DNA of 64,000 nucleotides from Polyodon spathula (lineage: Eukaryota > Chordata > Actinopteri > Acipenseriformes > Polyodontidae): positions 66,756,645 through 66,820,644 of the forward strand of contig NC_054537.1 in the NCBI RefSeq assembly GCF_017654505.1, given 5' to 3'. The stretch's first letter is position 1, and each line of letters begins with the position of its first letter. This document shows positions 12,086-26,131 of this stretch, piece after piece. The position numbers were made by a program, and so were the translations under genes. A model generated the notes under the pieces. The model ran no database searches. It saw only the letters and a list, made by a program, of their open reading frames with translations, and had not been told where the DNA came from.

Positions 12086-13611
12086 TCCTAAACCACAGGT
12101 GTGTTGAATCTTGTTTTTAGTAAAATTTAATATGTAAATGTTGATATCAGTTGCGGTTTTGGCAGTACCAAAACTTTTAAGGAAATTCCTCTTTGTCAAC
12201 AGAAACTCTAGGAGTAACAATATGAACAAATCCTAATACAGTGTATGTTAATTGCTACAATTTATAATGTATTGTATTTCATTTTGTGTAGCTTGCACTC
12301 CACAGCCCTCCAGTGAATTAGGTGGATTGCTCAGGTTTACTCAAATGACTTTAACGTCTGTTTGTGTGAAAATGTTCCAAATAAAACAGAAGTTCCTCAC
12401 GTATGTAGAGCTAAGATCACCTACAATAATGATTATGATTAAGAACTGGGCAAAGAGATGAAAAAAGTTATCCATTCCTTATTCTGAAAGAATGCTTTGT
12501 CCATAAAATGACACTATGGTCCACAAAAGTTATTTATTTTTTCAGAACACTGGAGAGCTGTCACGAACCTTGACACGCTGGTAAACCTTTCTTCCAGGAG
12601 GTGTTCACAACCCTCATTGTCAAGCCTCACTCCAGAGGCCAGAGCACTCCTCTTCTATGACTACTACTCTCCTCCTCCGGAACAAACGTTTTTTATCCCA
12701 CTGTCTCTAGAGACACAAAGCAGCGGCTGCATTGACAGCACAAACCCCTGTGAGCTTGTATCTGCCAAAAACTCTTGATTTATCCAGGTGCTAAACTGAT
12801 CTAACATCGAGTAACAATATGCATATTTCTCCTGTCAAAGACTGTTAGAGCAAGTAATGTCTAGTCAGTCAAACGTCAGTTACGCTGTCACAGACACCTT
12901 GCAATGTAATAGCTTCCAAGTCTCCTTTTCTTTTCACAGCCTACCACCAGAATGCATTAACATTCCATAGAGATGGGATTATAGCGTCCAAAAGCATTAA
13001 CCTAATGATTTATTTTTCTGCAGATTTTTGGTTCATTCGTGGTGTGTTTTTGTACTCTTTAATATGGAGAACTGTGCTCATGATGGGGTGAGAACAGGAG
13101 TTTTTTCCTAGGTCATGTACTATCCAGTACAGGCAGCAACACTTCTTCCTTGTCTAACCTAACTTTTAATGCCTCGCTACTATAAGTGGACACGTGAGCC
13201 CTGCATTCGTAACAGTGTGTATTATTAAACACAGCATTATGAAGAGCATTACAACAACAGATGATCTGTAAAACACCAAAGAGATGCCCTCTCAGTTCTC
13301 GATTGACACCCAGCTAATTATAAGTTGAAATGGAAACAAACCATCTTCCCTTTTCAGCTTTTTGGGCTGGAGACAACCTTTTTTGTAATTGTTCCTTAAA
13401 TACAGCTTTATGAAAACAAAAATTTAAAAAACGGTGCTCTACCAGAGCAAAACTGACTAAGCCACACCCCTTATAAACAAAACAAAAAAATCTTTACAAG
13501 AAAGAAAACAACAAGTGTTTTTGTTCAGTGAAAGGAGAATCACATAGCAACCATAAACTTCAATGTGTTTCATCCTTTCACATTTCCTACAAACACTAAG
13601 CAAGTATTCTG

Positions 13612-13692
<81 letters not shown>

Positions 13693-13745
13693 TGTATAAT
13701 ACCCGACACGGACTCAGGTGTACTCCATAAAGGGTAATATCCCTT

Positions 13746-13803
<58 letters not shown>

Positions 13804-13815
13804 ATATATATATAC
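13612..13815. repeat. A-tract and two AT microsatellites
   Basis: A16 runs into (TA)n to 13685, then a 70-bp unique spacer with GGGTAATATCCC, then a second (AT)n at 13757-13815. Confidence 0.93.
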
Positions 13816-14999
13816 TAGTATTTTAACATAGGTTTTAGTACTTGCAAACTGATCATAGGTTTTGTACTTGCAAAAAGTTAACTTACCCCACAGAAACGGC
13901 CATAATTCACTAGTATTTACATTACAGTATCCAGTGTTATGTCATATTACTTAAATGTGTTGATCACCAATGTGCCTATTACACTACTTACATCATTAGT
14001 CAAAGTGCAACAGCTTGCAAACCATTTCAGGTTTACGAACAAGTTTACCATAATATTACTCACTGACACTGGAAATTCTCAGCAGGGAGGTCCTAAGGCA
14101 GGTGGTGGCAGTTACAACATACAACAATTAGATAAAATACAAAACACATGGCAAGAATCATAAGTTAACAAAAAGGACCCTGAAGCTATTGAATGCCTGC
14201 ATGTAAACGTGGTTGTGTAATAATAAAACATACTGAATGTGTTAAGGTTGGAAATTAAAAACAAGGGGCATACATTTTGCTCTAGATTTTGGTAAACTCT
14301 CCTCAGCAATTTGTTAATGGCATCAAGTGTGGCACAATACTATTAGGGTAGTAAAATAGAAATAACACTTTTAAAATAGGTAGGTCTTGCTATGTCATAT
14401 CGGTTTAATAAAGGACAATGGCATTACCTACAGTATAGAGCTGTACTGGCGGGAACAATGAGAGCGTCCACTTATATTTGCAAATGCACCTCAGTCCTGA
14501 CATTCAGTTCTAGGCCAAGACTGACAATTGTGTTAATTTGTGTGGTGGATATGTGATGTTAACTAATGTCCACTTTGAGGGTGATTTGAGACCAGCAAAC
14601 TATTTTAACTTGTGACCTGAGCTTGAAATCTCACCCATGCCTCCATAGGTGAAGGCATACGAGGCTTAAGTTGACCTGCTAGACTACACGTTTGTAGCAT
14701 CAGATTGGGTCATAATATCATTCTGTTTATGAAATTAACAGAAATGGAATATACAGAGGGGGGTCCTAAGCCATTCTCTGTGTTTACTTGGTTTCTGGTC
14801 ACAAACTCCCCCACTGACAAAGAATGCTTTTAAAATGAGTCGTAAACTAAATACTGGACAAGTGGTTTATCTTCACCAGCGCTGAAAACATCCTGTGGCA
14901 CCGGCAGTGTCTTGCAAAGGGTACAAAACAGACGGTTTTGAATGCTTTGACACCTCGGAAAGAAAACAGTTCACCTCATAAATCCAGTCAACAGGGGGC

Positions 15000-15750
15000 A
15001 AAACAGCAGAGCAGTTAAGAACATCGGGCCGCCTCGGAGCGAGAACAACCAATGGGAAATACCTCACGTGGACTCAGGCACAGCCCAAAATAAACAAACT
15101 ATCCAATCACAAGGGTGAAGAAAGAATTATAAAAGGACAAGCGCGACTTTGAAATACGACTCCCGACATGAAACCCAAGGCTCTTGACACACAAACAAGT
15201 CTCTGAACTTTCTTTCTTTCAATCTGAAGACCCAGCCTGCGACTGGCTTTAACATATACCATTTTCGGAAAATCTGAAACAAGACTTTTGCCTTGGTGTG
15301 GGAGTCTGCAGCGTAAGACACCTAAAATCCTGAAAGTATTTGTAATCAAATCTGTAACTTAGCCCCGACTGATCACTGGAGACCTGGGAAATCTGGATGA
15401 ATATTTGAAGTCGACAGAGATTGAAATATGTTCAATCTATTGAGCTAGCAGTGCTGGGGTTTGCTGAGGAATATTCCAGACACCTATAAAACCTATTGGA
15501 TAGAGGCTCTCCAGGACCAGGGTTGGAGACCCCTCCTTTAAGGGAATCTCTCATAGATTGCGTTGGATCGCTAATCAACTAGAGGGAGTGGGGTGTCATT
15601 GTTCATATTTTCTTTTCTGTACTGTTTAGTTGAGTTAATTCTTCCTTTCTGTATTACTTCAGTTTATTATTCTTCCCTTATTTTAGTTTTATTTCTAATA
15701 AATGTATTTTTTGTTTATTAGAAGTGTTGTCAAGTCTGATTATGTCAGTA
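15000..15750 (+). promoter_or_regulatory. Promoter-like block, possibly an old LTR
   Basis: Within 90 bp there are two CCAAT boxes (15049-15053 and 15103-15107), an E-box CACGTG (15065-15070) and a strong TATA box TATAAAAGG (15128-15136). A polyA signal AATAAA lies at 15697-15702. The interval has no convincing open frame. CTCTCCAGGACCAGGGTTGG at about 15505 is a motif I recall from dispersed fish repeats. An old solo LTR is the simplest reading; an intronic promoter is the alternative. Confidence 0.4.
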
Positions 15751-18700
15751 GTGGTGGGTTCTACATGATTTTAATTCAAATAAGGTATTATATGATTACA
15801 ACTTAAACTAGTCCAAATACAAATATACACTGCACACTAAATATATCTTTTCATATTTACATCTTTTCCAATGAAGACCATATGGAAATGACACTCAAAC
15901 TCATACATGAATTAATAAGACAATGACCAAAGGCACTTTTACAAAATTAAATAGCAGCTATAGTTAATAATTACTGGTAGTACTGATTTTAAATGTTCAC
16001 TTCATCCCATCTGTTGGTGAGGTGTCGTTTTGCAAATTGACAGTGAAGGATCATAAAAAACAACTTGGTATCTTAAAGTGTCTGATGGACATGTGGTTTG
16101 TAATCAATCTGAACCATGCAGATGATCATTAGTGTCATCTAACAAGGTAACACCTGATCATGTGTATCACAAGGTGTTCCATTTTTAGAAGAGGTTTTGC
16201 TGAGCCATCCCTGGTGAATCGGTTCACTACAGGGCCATTAGAATTGCTGCTGTGGCTTGTTATCGGGCACTTTGGCTTAAGTTCTGGAAACTGATGACAA
16301 ATAAATTTAGTTTCTCACATTGGACAGCTGCTGTCTACACTAAGTGTGTGTAACTGAACCGTGTGACCATACTGGTGGTGTAGCCACCTCGTAACTGAAC
16401 CCAAAGATCAAAAAAGACTGTATGACATACTGTTCAGGTTTAAGAGGGTCTGTTTGATAACTGTCCCTTCATCTTCCTCTCAGCACACCTGTGAAATGTG
16501 TGACACTATGCTGTGCTGTTATTGGCTATTGCATGGATGACTTGTAATTTATTAGACAAGTTGCCATGTTAATTATTGTTTTGTCCAAAACGTTTCAAAG
16601 ATAATTTTAATTTTGTGAACACAAGACAAAACAAAGCTTGGAACTAGTCTCTTGATCACTACAAAACACTCTGTTGTCTATTCAAATATACTCACATACA
16701 GTACTAACAAACATACAGTACTGATTGTATTCAAATTGAATTAATGTGGATTTAACAACAATTGATATTACTAAGCTTATTTTTTTAAAAAATAAAACCC
16801 CTAATGGAGCATGCATAAGTAATCAAATCTATACCATAGTATGTATTTCTTTAATTTGATACACGTATTTCCACTGCTGTTTACTGTATAATATATGACG
16901 GTATTTTTAATCTGTGTGTATGGTGCTGATACTGATGAGAAACATTAAGTTAATGTTATTGTTTTGCTTTTCCTAATTACTGTTGAAGTACACCACACCT
17001 CGACTGTCCTTCACATAAAAAAAGCATAGCGTGAGTAAATGTTTTTAACAATCTAGGGTGAAAAAAGACCCCCCAAACACACTACAAACATGAAGGATTA
17101 CAAGGATTTCCCACTGTATTGTGAGTGACTATATACAAATGCAACAGAAGTCTTGACTCTGAAACAATAAGTCCCATAGAAGGACATCACTTGCTGAAAG
17201 CAAACAGTTAAATCTTTGGTGTGCTTTAAGACCTATGCAATGCAGAGATTTAGGATGACATGCAAAAGATCAGTTGTTTGTCAACCGGTCTTTTTTCCAG
17301 TGAAAGGTATTTTGTTTTCACCTGAGAATATACGGTAGTTTGAAATTGACCGACATCTGCGTATGCATATTCAACACATGCCTTCCAAATAGATAACACA
17401 TTTGAAGGAACTTTTCTTTCTTTTAAATAAATCTGCTGTCATCGTTAAGTACACATGTTAGTGATTCCTGCATGCTATTTGCATCCCCAAAACAACTTTC
17501 TGCAGTCGCTGACACAGATATGAGTGCCTGATTGGGCTATTGTTTAATTCTCTCTGCTGTTTTCTGAGAGAAGTTGTGAGAACTCTGCTTTTCTCAGCAG
17601 TTGCTCATGTAGCTGTAGGTCGCTAGCTACTGTAGCTGAACTGCCAGTTTATATTTCCAAGAGAGAAACTAACAAGGAAAAAGTCTCTTGTTACTGCTGT
17701 CCAAGACCTGTTAACTTTTGGCTAATAAACTTCTACATAAACCATAGTGACCGCAACATATGACAACAACAAAGCAGATAGACTTGGAAACTACCCTGTT
17801 GAGGTAACAGTGATCAAATGAGATTTTTCTGTTATCATTATTATTATTGATATGGTATTTTATGAACAGTTATACCACCTAGAAACAACATTACCTATTA
17901 GGGATACCTGCTGACAGAAGTACAATGAGCGCTACTGTAGTGGAATCAGCTATAGCTTCTGGCTGTAAATAGCGGATATGAGTATTGATGCTAGCAAACT
18001 GGCAATGGTTTGGTGCCTTGGTGCTGCATGTATTGGCTCAATTTGTATGTCAAAATGAGAAAACTGTAGCTACTCTTGTGCTACCCTTGTCCCTTAGCAT
18101 GGAACCATTGCACTGCCATTGTAACATCATCAATTTTCCATTAACAAGGATATAATGTAATGACGGAACATTTATTTTAAACTAAGCCCCCAAATGGGCT
18201 GTTTGAAATAGTAAATCTACTTTAGCGATAGTACCCTCTCAATGAAGGCTCTACCAGGCCTAATACGAGAGCGCTAATCAAAGTCAAGGTCAACTACCAC
18301 ATAAGCCTTCATCGACAGGCAATATAGCAATTAGAAAACATTTTTTCTCATAATTTTCTTCAAAACAACACTTTAAAAACTAGATGTACCTTGAAGCTGT
18401 AATGATTTGTTGGATGCCCTTCCACTGGGAAAAGAAATTGTAAAATAGTCCCGAAAATGTACATAAGGGATCAAAAAAACCTAATAACTTTATTTGACAA
18501 ATACGTTTTTTTACCTGATTAAAACTATTGACAAAATAAAATCTAATAAATCAACGGTGACACAGGAGTCTACTGGGAGACAAATTAAGACTTTAGACAA
18601 TACTGCCTTAGGAAAATACACATTAGAGTAGGAAACCAGAATCAAGGAATATAAAAAAAGGAGCTACATGTACAGTTGAAATTAAACTGCAATACCCTAA

Positions 18701-19537
18701 ACTTAATACATAAATAACCACAGGTCCATTTTTATTTGCAATGGCTTGCAATTATTATTTTATTTGGTTTCTTTCAGAATATACAGGCCTCTGAAAAGAA
18801 GAAACTCACAGCATCTCTGACTCACTGAAGTCAGGAACAATGCATTCCTGTGAAACACAGAACTTTCCGGTTCTTTCCCAGAATCCCTTCCAGGAGGACA
18901 AGATGGCAGAGAGCCCACACTCTTTTGCCAACTAATCATAAGGCTTGGGCTCCATGCCAGCCATCAAAACCATGTCATTGATAATTGATTTCAGAGAAGG
19001 AAAATATGGAATGAAAACACAAGAAAACTCAGCAGTTTGAAATACCCCAAAGATTCACATGGCTCTGAGGATTAAGGAAAGGTTTTGCTTTGTTAAGCCA
19101 TCATATGCTTTTAACAGTTAAACTTAGGCAGTAACAGGGAAATAGATGGAGAAAGACATGATTATAGGCACTATTTATTTTTTTAAAGCTGCAGTTTATT
19201 AAACCACCACAAGGGGCCCCATGCCCTTTTCAGAGATACTTATATTTTATTAAGTCTAAGCTGGTATTCATAAGGTATACCTGTTAACTAAATCATTTAG
19301 TAAGGGCATATATAACAAACATGTCTATCTATAATGTACTGCAAGCAGGGCAACAGTCAAAGTTACCCTATGACAGAAGTGTTTCTGTTCCTGTCCCGAC
19401 AACTGTCTCCCATCAAAAGCTAATCACTAAAACACAGAACTGTGCTACTACAACTTTGGTTCAAGGGTGCTTGCATACTGGTATGTTTCTACTTTATATA
19501 ATCTAAGGCACTACCACATATTTATAAATTAATTACA

Positions 19538-19606
19538 TTATGATATATATATATATGATCTATATATATCTATATATAATATATATCATATGATATATAT
19601 AATATA
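19538..19606. repeat. Interrupted AT microsatellite
   Basis: TATATA units mixed with GATCTATA and ATCATATGATA, including short palindromes. Confidence 0.85.
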
Positions 19607-22600
19607 TACCGGGTACTGTTCTGTTCAATTTTCAATCACACCATTTATAAACTATGCAACTAACAGCTGGTTTGTTTTTAAATTTCTTTGGAATTTGACT
19701 TATTGTATTGATATATCATAATCTAGTAAATGTGTCCAGTGTCCTCAAGCTTTTTTTCACAATTAAATAAAAAATAATGTCTGAAACAAATAAATAAAAC
19801 CTGTCATCCAAAAAAAAAAAAAAAAAAGCTTTCCCATATTGTAAACAAGTCACAAGAGTGGATCATAGATTATAGGGCAGCTTGTTCAATGGTGCATCAC
19901 TGTTTATATAGATGAAGACTTTAATGAACAACCATTTATAAAACTGACAAAAAGTTTCTCTTTGAGATCACAAAATGAAGTACATATGCTGAAATAGAAG
20001 GTTTCTCTGAAAACGTTAGTAACAGAATTGCTATGAAAATATGTTTTTAATGAGATTAAACTTAGATTAGTTCCATACCAGTTGGCACTGGGTTTGACCA
20101 ATAGGAATAATACTTGAAAAAGGTATGAAGAAAAATACAAAAGAACTGCTGTACTGGATCTAAATTCAACTATTTTACAAAATATAAACCTTTACATGTC
20201 TCCCTCCCACATTGAGGTGAAGCTGCATGATTCTTAAGGAATTACAATTTTTAAAACCATTGCTACATTCTCAGTCACTGGTGATTGTTTTCCTTCATTT
20301 GAGGTGAAGTAACAGACTCACACAAACTTGTGTGCCAAGAGGTTATTTCCAGGACACTTATCATCAAAAATTGTTTTGATTATTATCTTACGTTCCTGGT
20401 CTTGACAGAGCTGTAGGTCACTGCTTAGCTTAAAGCTGCATAAAGTATCGTTTAGCACAGGCAACAAATGATCCCCAGTACGTGACAGATGCTTCCAATT
20501 ATATAACAGTGAAATAGGAAATAGGGGCTTGGTGAAGAAACTAAAACCAGCAACTGACATAAACCACGACTGTCCATATGAAAATGAGAAATGCAGTGTT
20601 AGCTATTTATTTTATTTTGCTGTTACCATTATTTAATTCTCTTTACTTGAAGGTGGCCTTTACAAGTTATTTTATACTAGGCCTTGACCCAGGGAGACTT
20701 ATGTATGGCTTAGGGTACAGAGGAAGACAACATTAACCCTAACATTACTTCAGCACACGTTGTGGTGTCTTTGGCATTCTTGAGTTTCACATCACGGAAG
20801 ATCAGCTCTGAAGTCAGTGCTGCAGGTTATTGCAATTACCAAAGAGCCTAACCTCTGACCTTTACTAAGCTTCAACAGCTGTGTTACCTTCTAAGCCATT
20901 AACAACTTAAATTAATATATAGACCGATGTACATGTATAAATAAGCTATTAGCTATTATATACTTGAGTACTCAAATATTGTATGAATATTGAAGTTTAC
21001 AATGTGTCACAACTGACGGTCGTTTTGAAAGTAGCAGGGATACCTTTGTGTGGTCAGAACTCAGAATAAGAATAAAATAATCCACAACTGCTGCTATTTG
21101 CATGCTTGTTTGCAAAAATCTCCCCTCTCAAAAACCCATGGCCCTACGTTGGGTGTAAAGTCATAATTCAGTAATCTAAGCTCAGCTGAAATTAAGGACA
21201 GCAGTGGATGAGCAAACCTGCTGCCGAGACAAAATGCTGTGCATTTAAAAAGGGAACCTCAACTGGCAAGCGCACAGTAACCCAATGGTGGCCGAAGGAA
21301 CTACAAATTGATTATCTTGAAGCCATAAAAAAACTGAAATTACTAGATTTTGGTCATGGGTGGGTTTATGAATATGAATGAGTACCCCCCCCCCCCCCCA
21401 TTATTGTTTGTTTGTATAAATATTGCATTGAGCTACGTAACTGTAAAGCATAAAGCTTAAACTTAAATCCTGATTCCAGCGCTTGTTCAGAATTGCTTCC
21501 AAGACGTTTAAGGCTAAGGATAATTACCTAAACACTGACTTAGCTGATACAACAATGTACGCTACCACCTGAATAACATGAAAATAATTTAGAAACCTGA
21601 AGAACTATACATAAAGAAATACTTATTTAGTATTTTTTTGTACATAAATTAAGCATTTTTGTCCCAGCTTTACCGTACTAGGCCTGAGCTGAGAGCTCAA
21701 AACTTCACTTCAAGGAAATCTCAGTTTGCTTTATATTAGCTTGTGGAAGGGTTCATAGGCTTCAGCCAATACTGGCACATTTTTCATCACAAATGGCTAA
21801 CAGTCTACAGTTTTTCACCTCTAAAGTTCCCTGTAGTACACCATGTTTAAAGCAAATTCAAAGCGTGGCAAATAAAAGAAAAGCATGGTAAAGAACATAT
21901 TATCACTGTATGATAATGCATGGTAGAAACTGCAGTTTAGTTCTCCCTTGTCTGAGGCAGCAAAAAACAGGTTATAAGATGCTATGGTAATGGCTCCCAT
22001 AGCCATCTGCCCCATAATGCCATTTCACTACCATGTGAATTCTGTAAGACAGAAGACAAATCTTGCTGTCTCTAATAATGGCTCCCATCTATAGGGTTAC
22101 GAAGGGGTGCACAGTAAAAAAATGATAAACTGCAACATTACAAATTTACAATGGTAAACGTTTATGGGATGGGAACTGGTATTTCTTTCAAGCACTGGCA
22201 CATGCTTTTCACCCATTTAATTTACCACAAGGACATATGTTTTCCTTGCTCCGGGATTTGGTCCTTTAAAATGGTTCTGGGAAAGACAAACAATCAACCA
22301 TGCACATGTTCAAGGCTAATTCAGATGACAGAAGAGGCTGCTGCATGGAGTGAGCTGATTCTAGCAGATGTTATACCCCAAAAAGGATGTTATTGTGAAC
22401 AAATCCACAATCAAATAGCAGTTACTGTAGCAATGTCCTCAAACACAAAATGAGGTGATGTAGCTTTATAAAGTTGAAAGGCAAACATAAGATACTCTCT
22501 TTTAAAATCTTAATAAGTGGACTTCTGAGGAAGAATGTCTATTTGCTATTTTATGTAAGTGCACTGGCCATTTAGCAGATCCTCACACTAGACTACAGCA

Positions 22601-23689
22601 TGGGTGGGCTCTCTGTCCCACAGCTGCCCTCCTGAGAGAGGGGGAGCACATGCGACACACAAACAGACAAACTGCACATGCTACAGGCCACAGGACTCAC
22701 CTCCATCCTTTTCCGACACCTGGGTGCCCTGTGTTTGAACTGCAAACAACTTCAAGTGTGCTAAGTGCATTCCAACATCATGGTCACATTGTGGTTATGA
22801 GCAGTTTTCACTTGTAGGTTCAGTAAAATATTAGTATGAGATAAAACTATGAAACGTCCAAATTCAGTGAAAACATTGAAAAATGATGCCTATTTCAATA
22901 TAAAAGCATCATTCAGCAATCCATCTTATAAACTTCTGGAGTCATCTCGACCAATCATGTTTCCGAGAAAAGCAGATATTAACCCACAGAATCTTGAAGC
23001 TCGATTTAAATGGTGACATAATTTAAAGCATTCAGTCAAAAATATAACATTAATAAGAGATTTTATATAAAATGTCTTCATACATAAAAGGCCTTTGTTC
23101 TGTTTGTAATAGCATTCATATCCTTTTCAGCAGCCATTACCTGCCATTATCATTAAGTGCCTTCTGCTAGGTATACCTAATTGTCACCATGGCTAACTAC
23201 TGTATCTAGCAGATAATAACCGTTGTGTTGGACAGTAATGCTGCATTCTATTGTACATGTTGGAAGTGAAATTAAAAAAAGAACCTACATTATCGATTTT
23301 TGGGGTTTTATTTTAGTTTAATATATTATTTATGTAACTTTTCCTGGAAAGTACCCACATATACATAGCTGAGTGCTTTGGATAGCATAAACATTTTATG
23401 AGCAGTATAGTCAGTTAGAGCTGCAGTAAATGTTCATATACAGTTTTACTGTGGATCACTTTGCTTTTTCAATCAAAATTCTTATTTTTTAGCTGCATTC
23501 TAACGCTGTTGTTAGCACTTTGGTGTTTTGTTTACTCCTATTATCTAATTTTATCTTGGCAAAAGCCGAGACCAATTTTAGCATAAAGTAAAAAACAACT
23601 ACTCTCGTGTAGTAAACAACTGAAATACAATAAAAGCTTACTGCAAGAAATCCACATTAAAAAGAGAGCTGCTGTGTCTTTTCTAGGTG

Positions 23690-23740
23690 AATGTGGCTGA
23701 CGTCACAAGAGGAGGCCAACCAGATGATTGGATAAAACAG
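23690..23740 (+). promoter_or_regulatory. CRE / CCAAT / TATA-like cluster
   Basis: A perfect palindromic cAMP-response element, TGACGTCA, lies at 23698-23705. It is followed by an inverted CCAAT box, ATTGG (23727-23731), running directly into ATAAAA. The three elements fall within 40 bp of otherwise AT-rich intron. CREB/ATF and NF-Y often act together at promoters. No transcript start or open frame supports it here. Confidence 0.35.
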
Positions 23741-25439
23741 TGAAGACAGGGCTGTCAGTGGAAACCATCAATATTTTTCTTTCTTTTTATTTTGGTTTTA
23801 TTTCTGGACAACCAGTTGAAAATACTTTCTACATGTGATTGTTTCTTTGTATTTTTTTTGTACGTTTTTTTTACTTCTGCTTCACTGTTCAGTTCCGTCA
23901 AAGTTTAATATTCGCAAAACAGATCCAAGCTTCCCTTTACACAGTTATTTTCATTAGGGCAGGCAAAAAGTTATTAGGAAGAAACATGTCTAGAATGGAG
24001 ACCTCCCAGCTAGGGCTGTACTATAATGTGGTCCTTTGTAGAGAGTTCACCTTTTACCTTTTTTTTTTGTTAGCTTAACATAAACACACAGATATGGTGG
24101 ATTTGCGTAAAAGTGATACGGCAGACAGGTAGAAATTATTAAGAGAAAAATGTACTGGTAAAGATTGGAAACATTACCTTTAACTAACTCTAGGCTAAAA
24201 GCTAAAATATGATATTAATTATACACCTTTCACTCAAGATGCAGAATAGCTAGAGATGGTACTTCAGGTTTGTAATGATATTAAACTAGCAAAAAAATAC
24301 TTGAAAGTAGTTGAAAGAGATAATTGTTAATTATTTTATGTCGTTCCTTGTTAGTTTGGTAAAAATAAGTATTGTACTTTCAAAATTGTGCCTTCTGTGT
24401 GCATTCACTTGTTTTCAGGCATTTCTGAAATTAATGTAGGCAAATGATGATTGACAGGACTTGGGCTCAGCAAGCTTTGGTTTGGAAACTGTACAGTCTT
24501 AGCCACACTGGTTCAAAGTAAGAAACATTCACTGGATTAAATCAAAATTATAACACTGCAACAGCCATTATGGCTTTTCAGAGACATGCTATTTAATGGC
24601 ACCTTGACTCTACTTCCACTATGTTGGTACTGAATGGAGCTGTACTACTTAAAATTCGGTCTAATTAATCATCCCCCAGTACGTTAATGTCTAATATCAT
24701 TGCCAACACAATACCAGGACACTTCTAACTGCTTTTTAATGACTCTGAGACTTACATTTTCAACCAAACAGGAGACATAAGAAAAGGTTAAACTAGGCAT
24801 TATTGCATTGGAAACATTAGCTCTATAAACACAAAGTTTTTGGGCTTAGCTAGGGTCATACCTCGACATCACCCACCCTCCAGAATGAACTGTGTTTTAC
24901 CACAACATTTTGCAAGGAATGGTAGACTGAGTTTGCACCATCTATTAATTCTGTCCTTCAGCGCTTTTAGTAGGGAAGTGCAGGGTCATGAAGTCTGCCT
25001 CCTGTTTTATTAATAATTTACTCTACAGAAGTATGAAAGTAGGCACCAGTGTATTTTTAATTACCAAGCATGTGGCTCATATATATCTACAATGTTATGG
25101 GGATACTGAAGTGTCAAAACCCAGGCAACAGGTGGGCAGTTTAAGTGCTGAGTTAATTATAGGAAGAGTCATCAGCCCACTACAGAATTAATGAGGAAGA
25201 ATATTTTTTCTGTTTCTTTCTTATTAGTCTAGAAAAAACTATGGGGAACTGACTATGCAATGCATTATTGATGTTGCCAGAAAAAAGGGATTGGAACTTC
25301 ACGTGAGGTCAAAATTAAACATGTTTCATGAAAAGTAATGTTGAGAGGCAGTAGGTATAGATAATGTTAATTCAAGGTCCTGTTTCAAATTGAGTTCAGG
25401 GAATTAGTCTCAGAGCACAAATTGAAATAACAGAAACAA

Positions 25440-25640
25440 AAAATATGTTTCCACTAGTGACAGTTTAATGATAAATGTGTGGAACAGACTACTGTGTGAA
25501 GTTGCAAAGACTCAAACAATGGGGTCATTCAAGAAGCAATCAGACACCACCCTTGGGAAAACAATGTTCTAAAAGGGCCAAGCCTTCATGGACCAAGCAG
25601 CATTTTCTCATTCCCAATACAATTTATGATCTTGCGTGAA
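25440..25640 (+). repeat. CR1-like LINE 3' fragment
   Basis: From 25471 to 25572 the frame reads INVWNRLLCEVAKTQTMGSF, then KKQSDTTLGKTMF and a stop. This matches the C-terminal end of CR1-type ORF2 proteins, where WNRLP..V and SFKKxLD are usual. The 3' UTR-like sequence continues to about 25640 and perhaps further. No RT domain remains, as is typical of 5'-truncated copies. Confidence 0.7.
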
Positions 25641-25872
25641 ATATCAAGCATTTCCAGCTTTCAGAACAGTGGTCAATGTGATGGAGGGCTTACCATATCT
25701 GACACCTTCTAGAAAGTAATATTAGGGTCAACCAGTGGAAGAATGCGGAGCTTCTCTCCTGGGTATTGCCAGTATATGTAGACAAATACAAACTGTATCG
25801 TGTTAGCTATTGTGTGATCTGTAAGTCAGATATTTAGGTGGAGGAAGGGGGCTAATGGTACCAGTAAATATT

Positions 25873-25875
<3 letters not shown>

Positions 25876-25925
<50 letters not shown>

Positions 25926-25928
25926 ATA
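25876..25928. repeat. AT microsatellite
   Basis: (AT)n preceded by TTTATATAAT and ended by GATATATT. Confidence 0.93.
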
Positions 25929-26066
25929 TTAAAGGCAAGTCCAGTTGTAATAATAGTTATCAACTTTTGTGATGTTTCACCTAAAAAACTCATTTAACAA
26001 GTGTCTAATGATGCTCATAATGCATCAGAGTAGAAAAATGCAACATGTCTAAGACTTTTGCACAGC

Positions 26067-26068
<2 letters not shown>

Positions 26069-26129
<61 letters not shown>

Positions 26130-26131
26130 TT
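26069..26131. repeat. (ATT)n microsatellite
   Basis: About 20 uninterrupted ATT units. The minus-strand poly-Asn open frame is an artefact of it. Confidence 0.95.

Larger units (their letters stand above)
15760..25430. other. Intron, mostly unique sequence
   Basis: Nearly 10 kb with few recognisable elements: an A18 tract at 19809-19826, a C-run at about 21386, and the CRE cluster at 23.7 kb. The open frames here lack domain motifs. A possible 39-nt cassette exon at 22701-22739 is discussed in the findings. Confidence 0.6.

Noticed and set aside
12029..12229. Poly-Tyr open frame on the minus strand
   Set aside because: It is an artefact of the (TAA)n microsatellite.
18242..18312. 9-bp inverted repeat (ATGAAGGCT/AGCCTTCAT) spanning 71 nt, tRNA-like in size
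   Set aside because: It has no A or B box, no cloverleaf arms and a long unpaired loop; it is compatible with chance.
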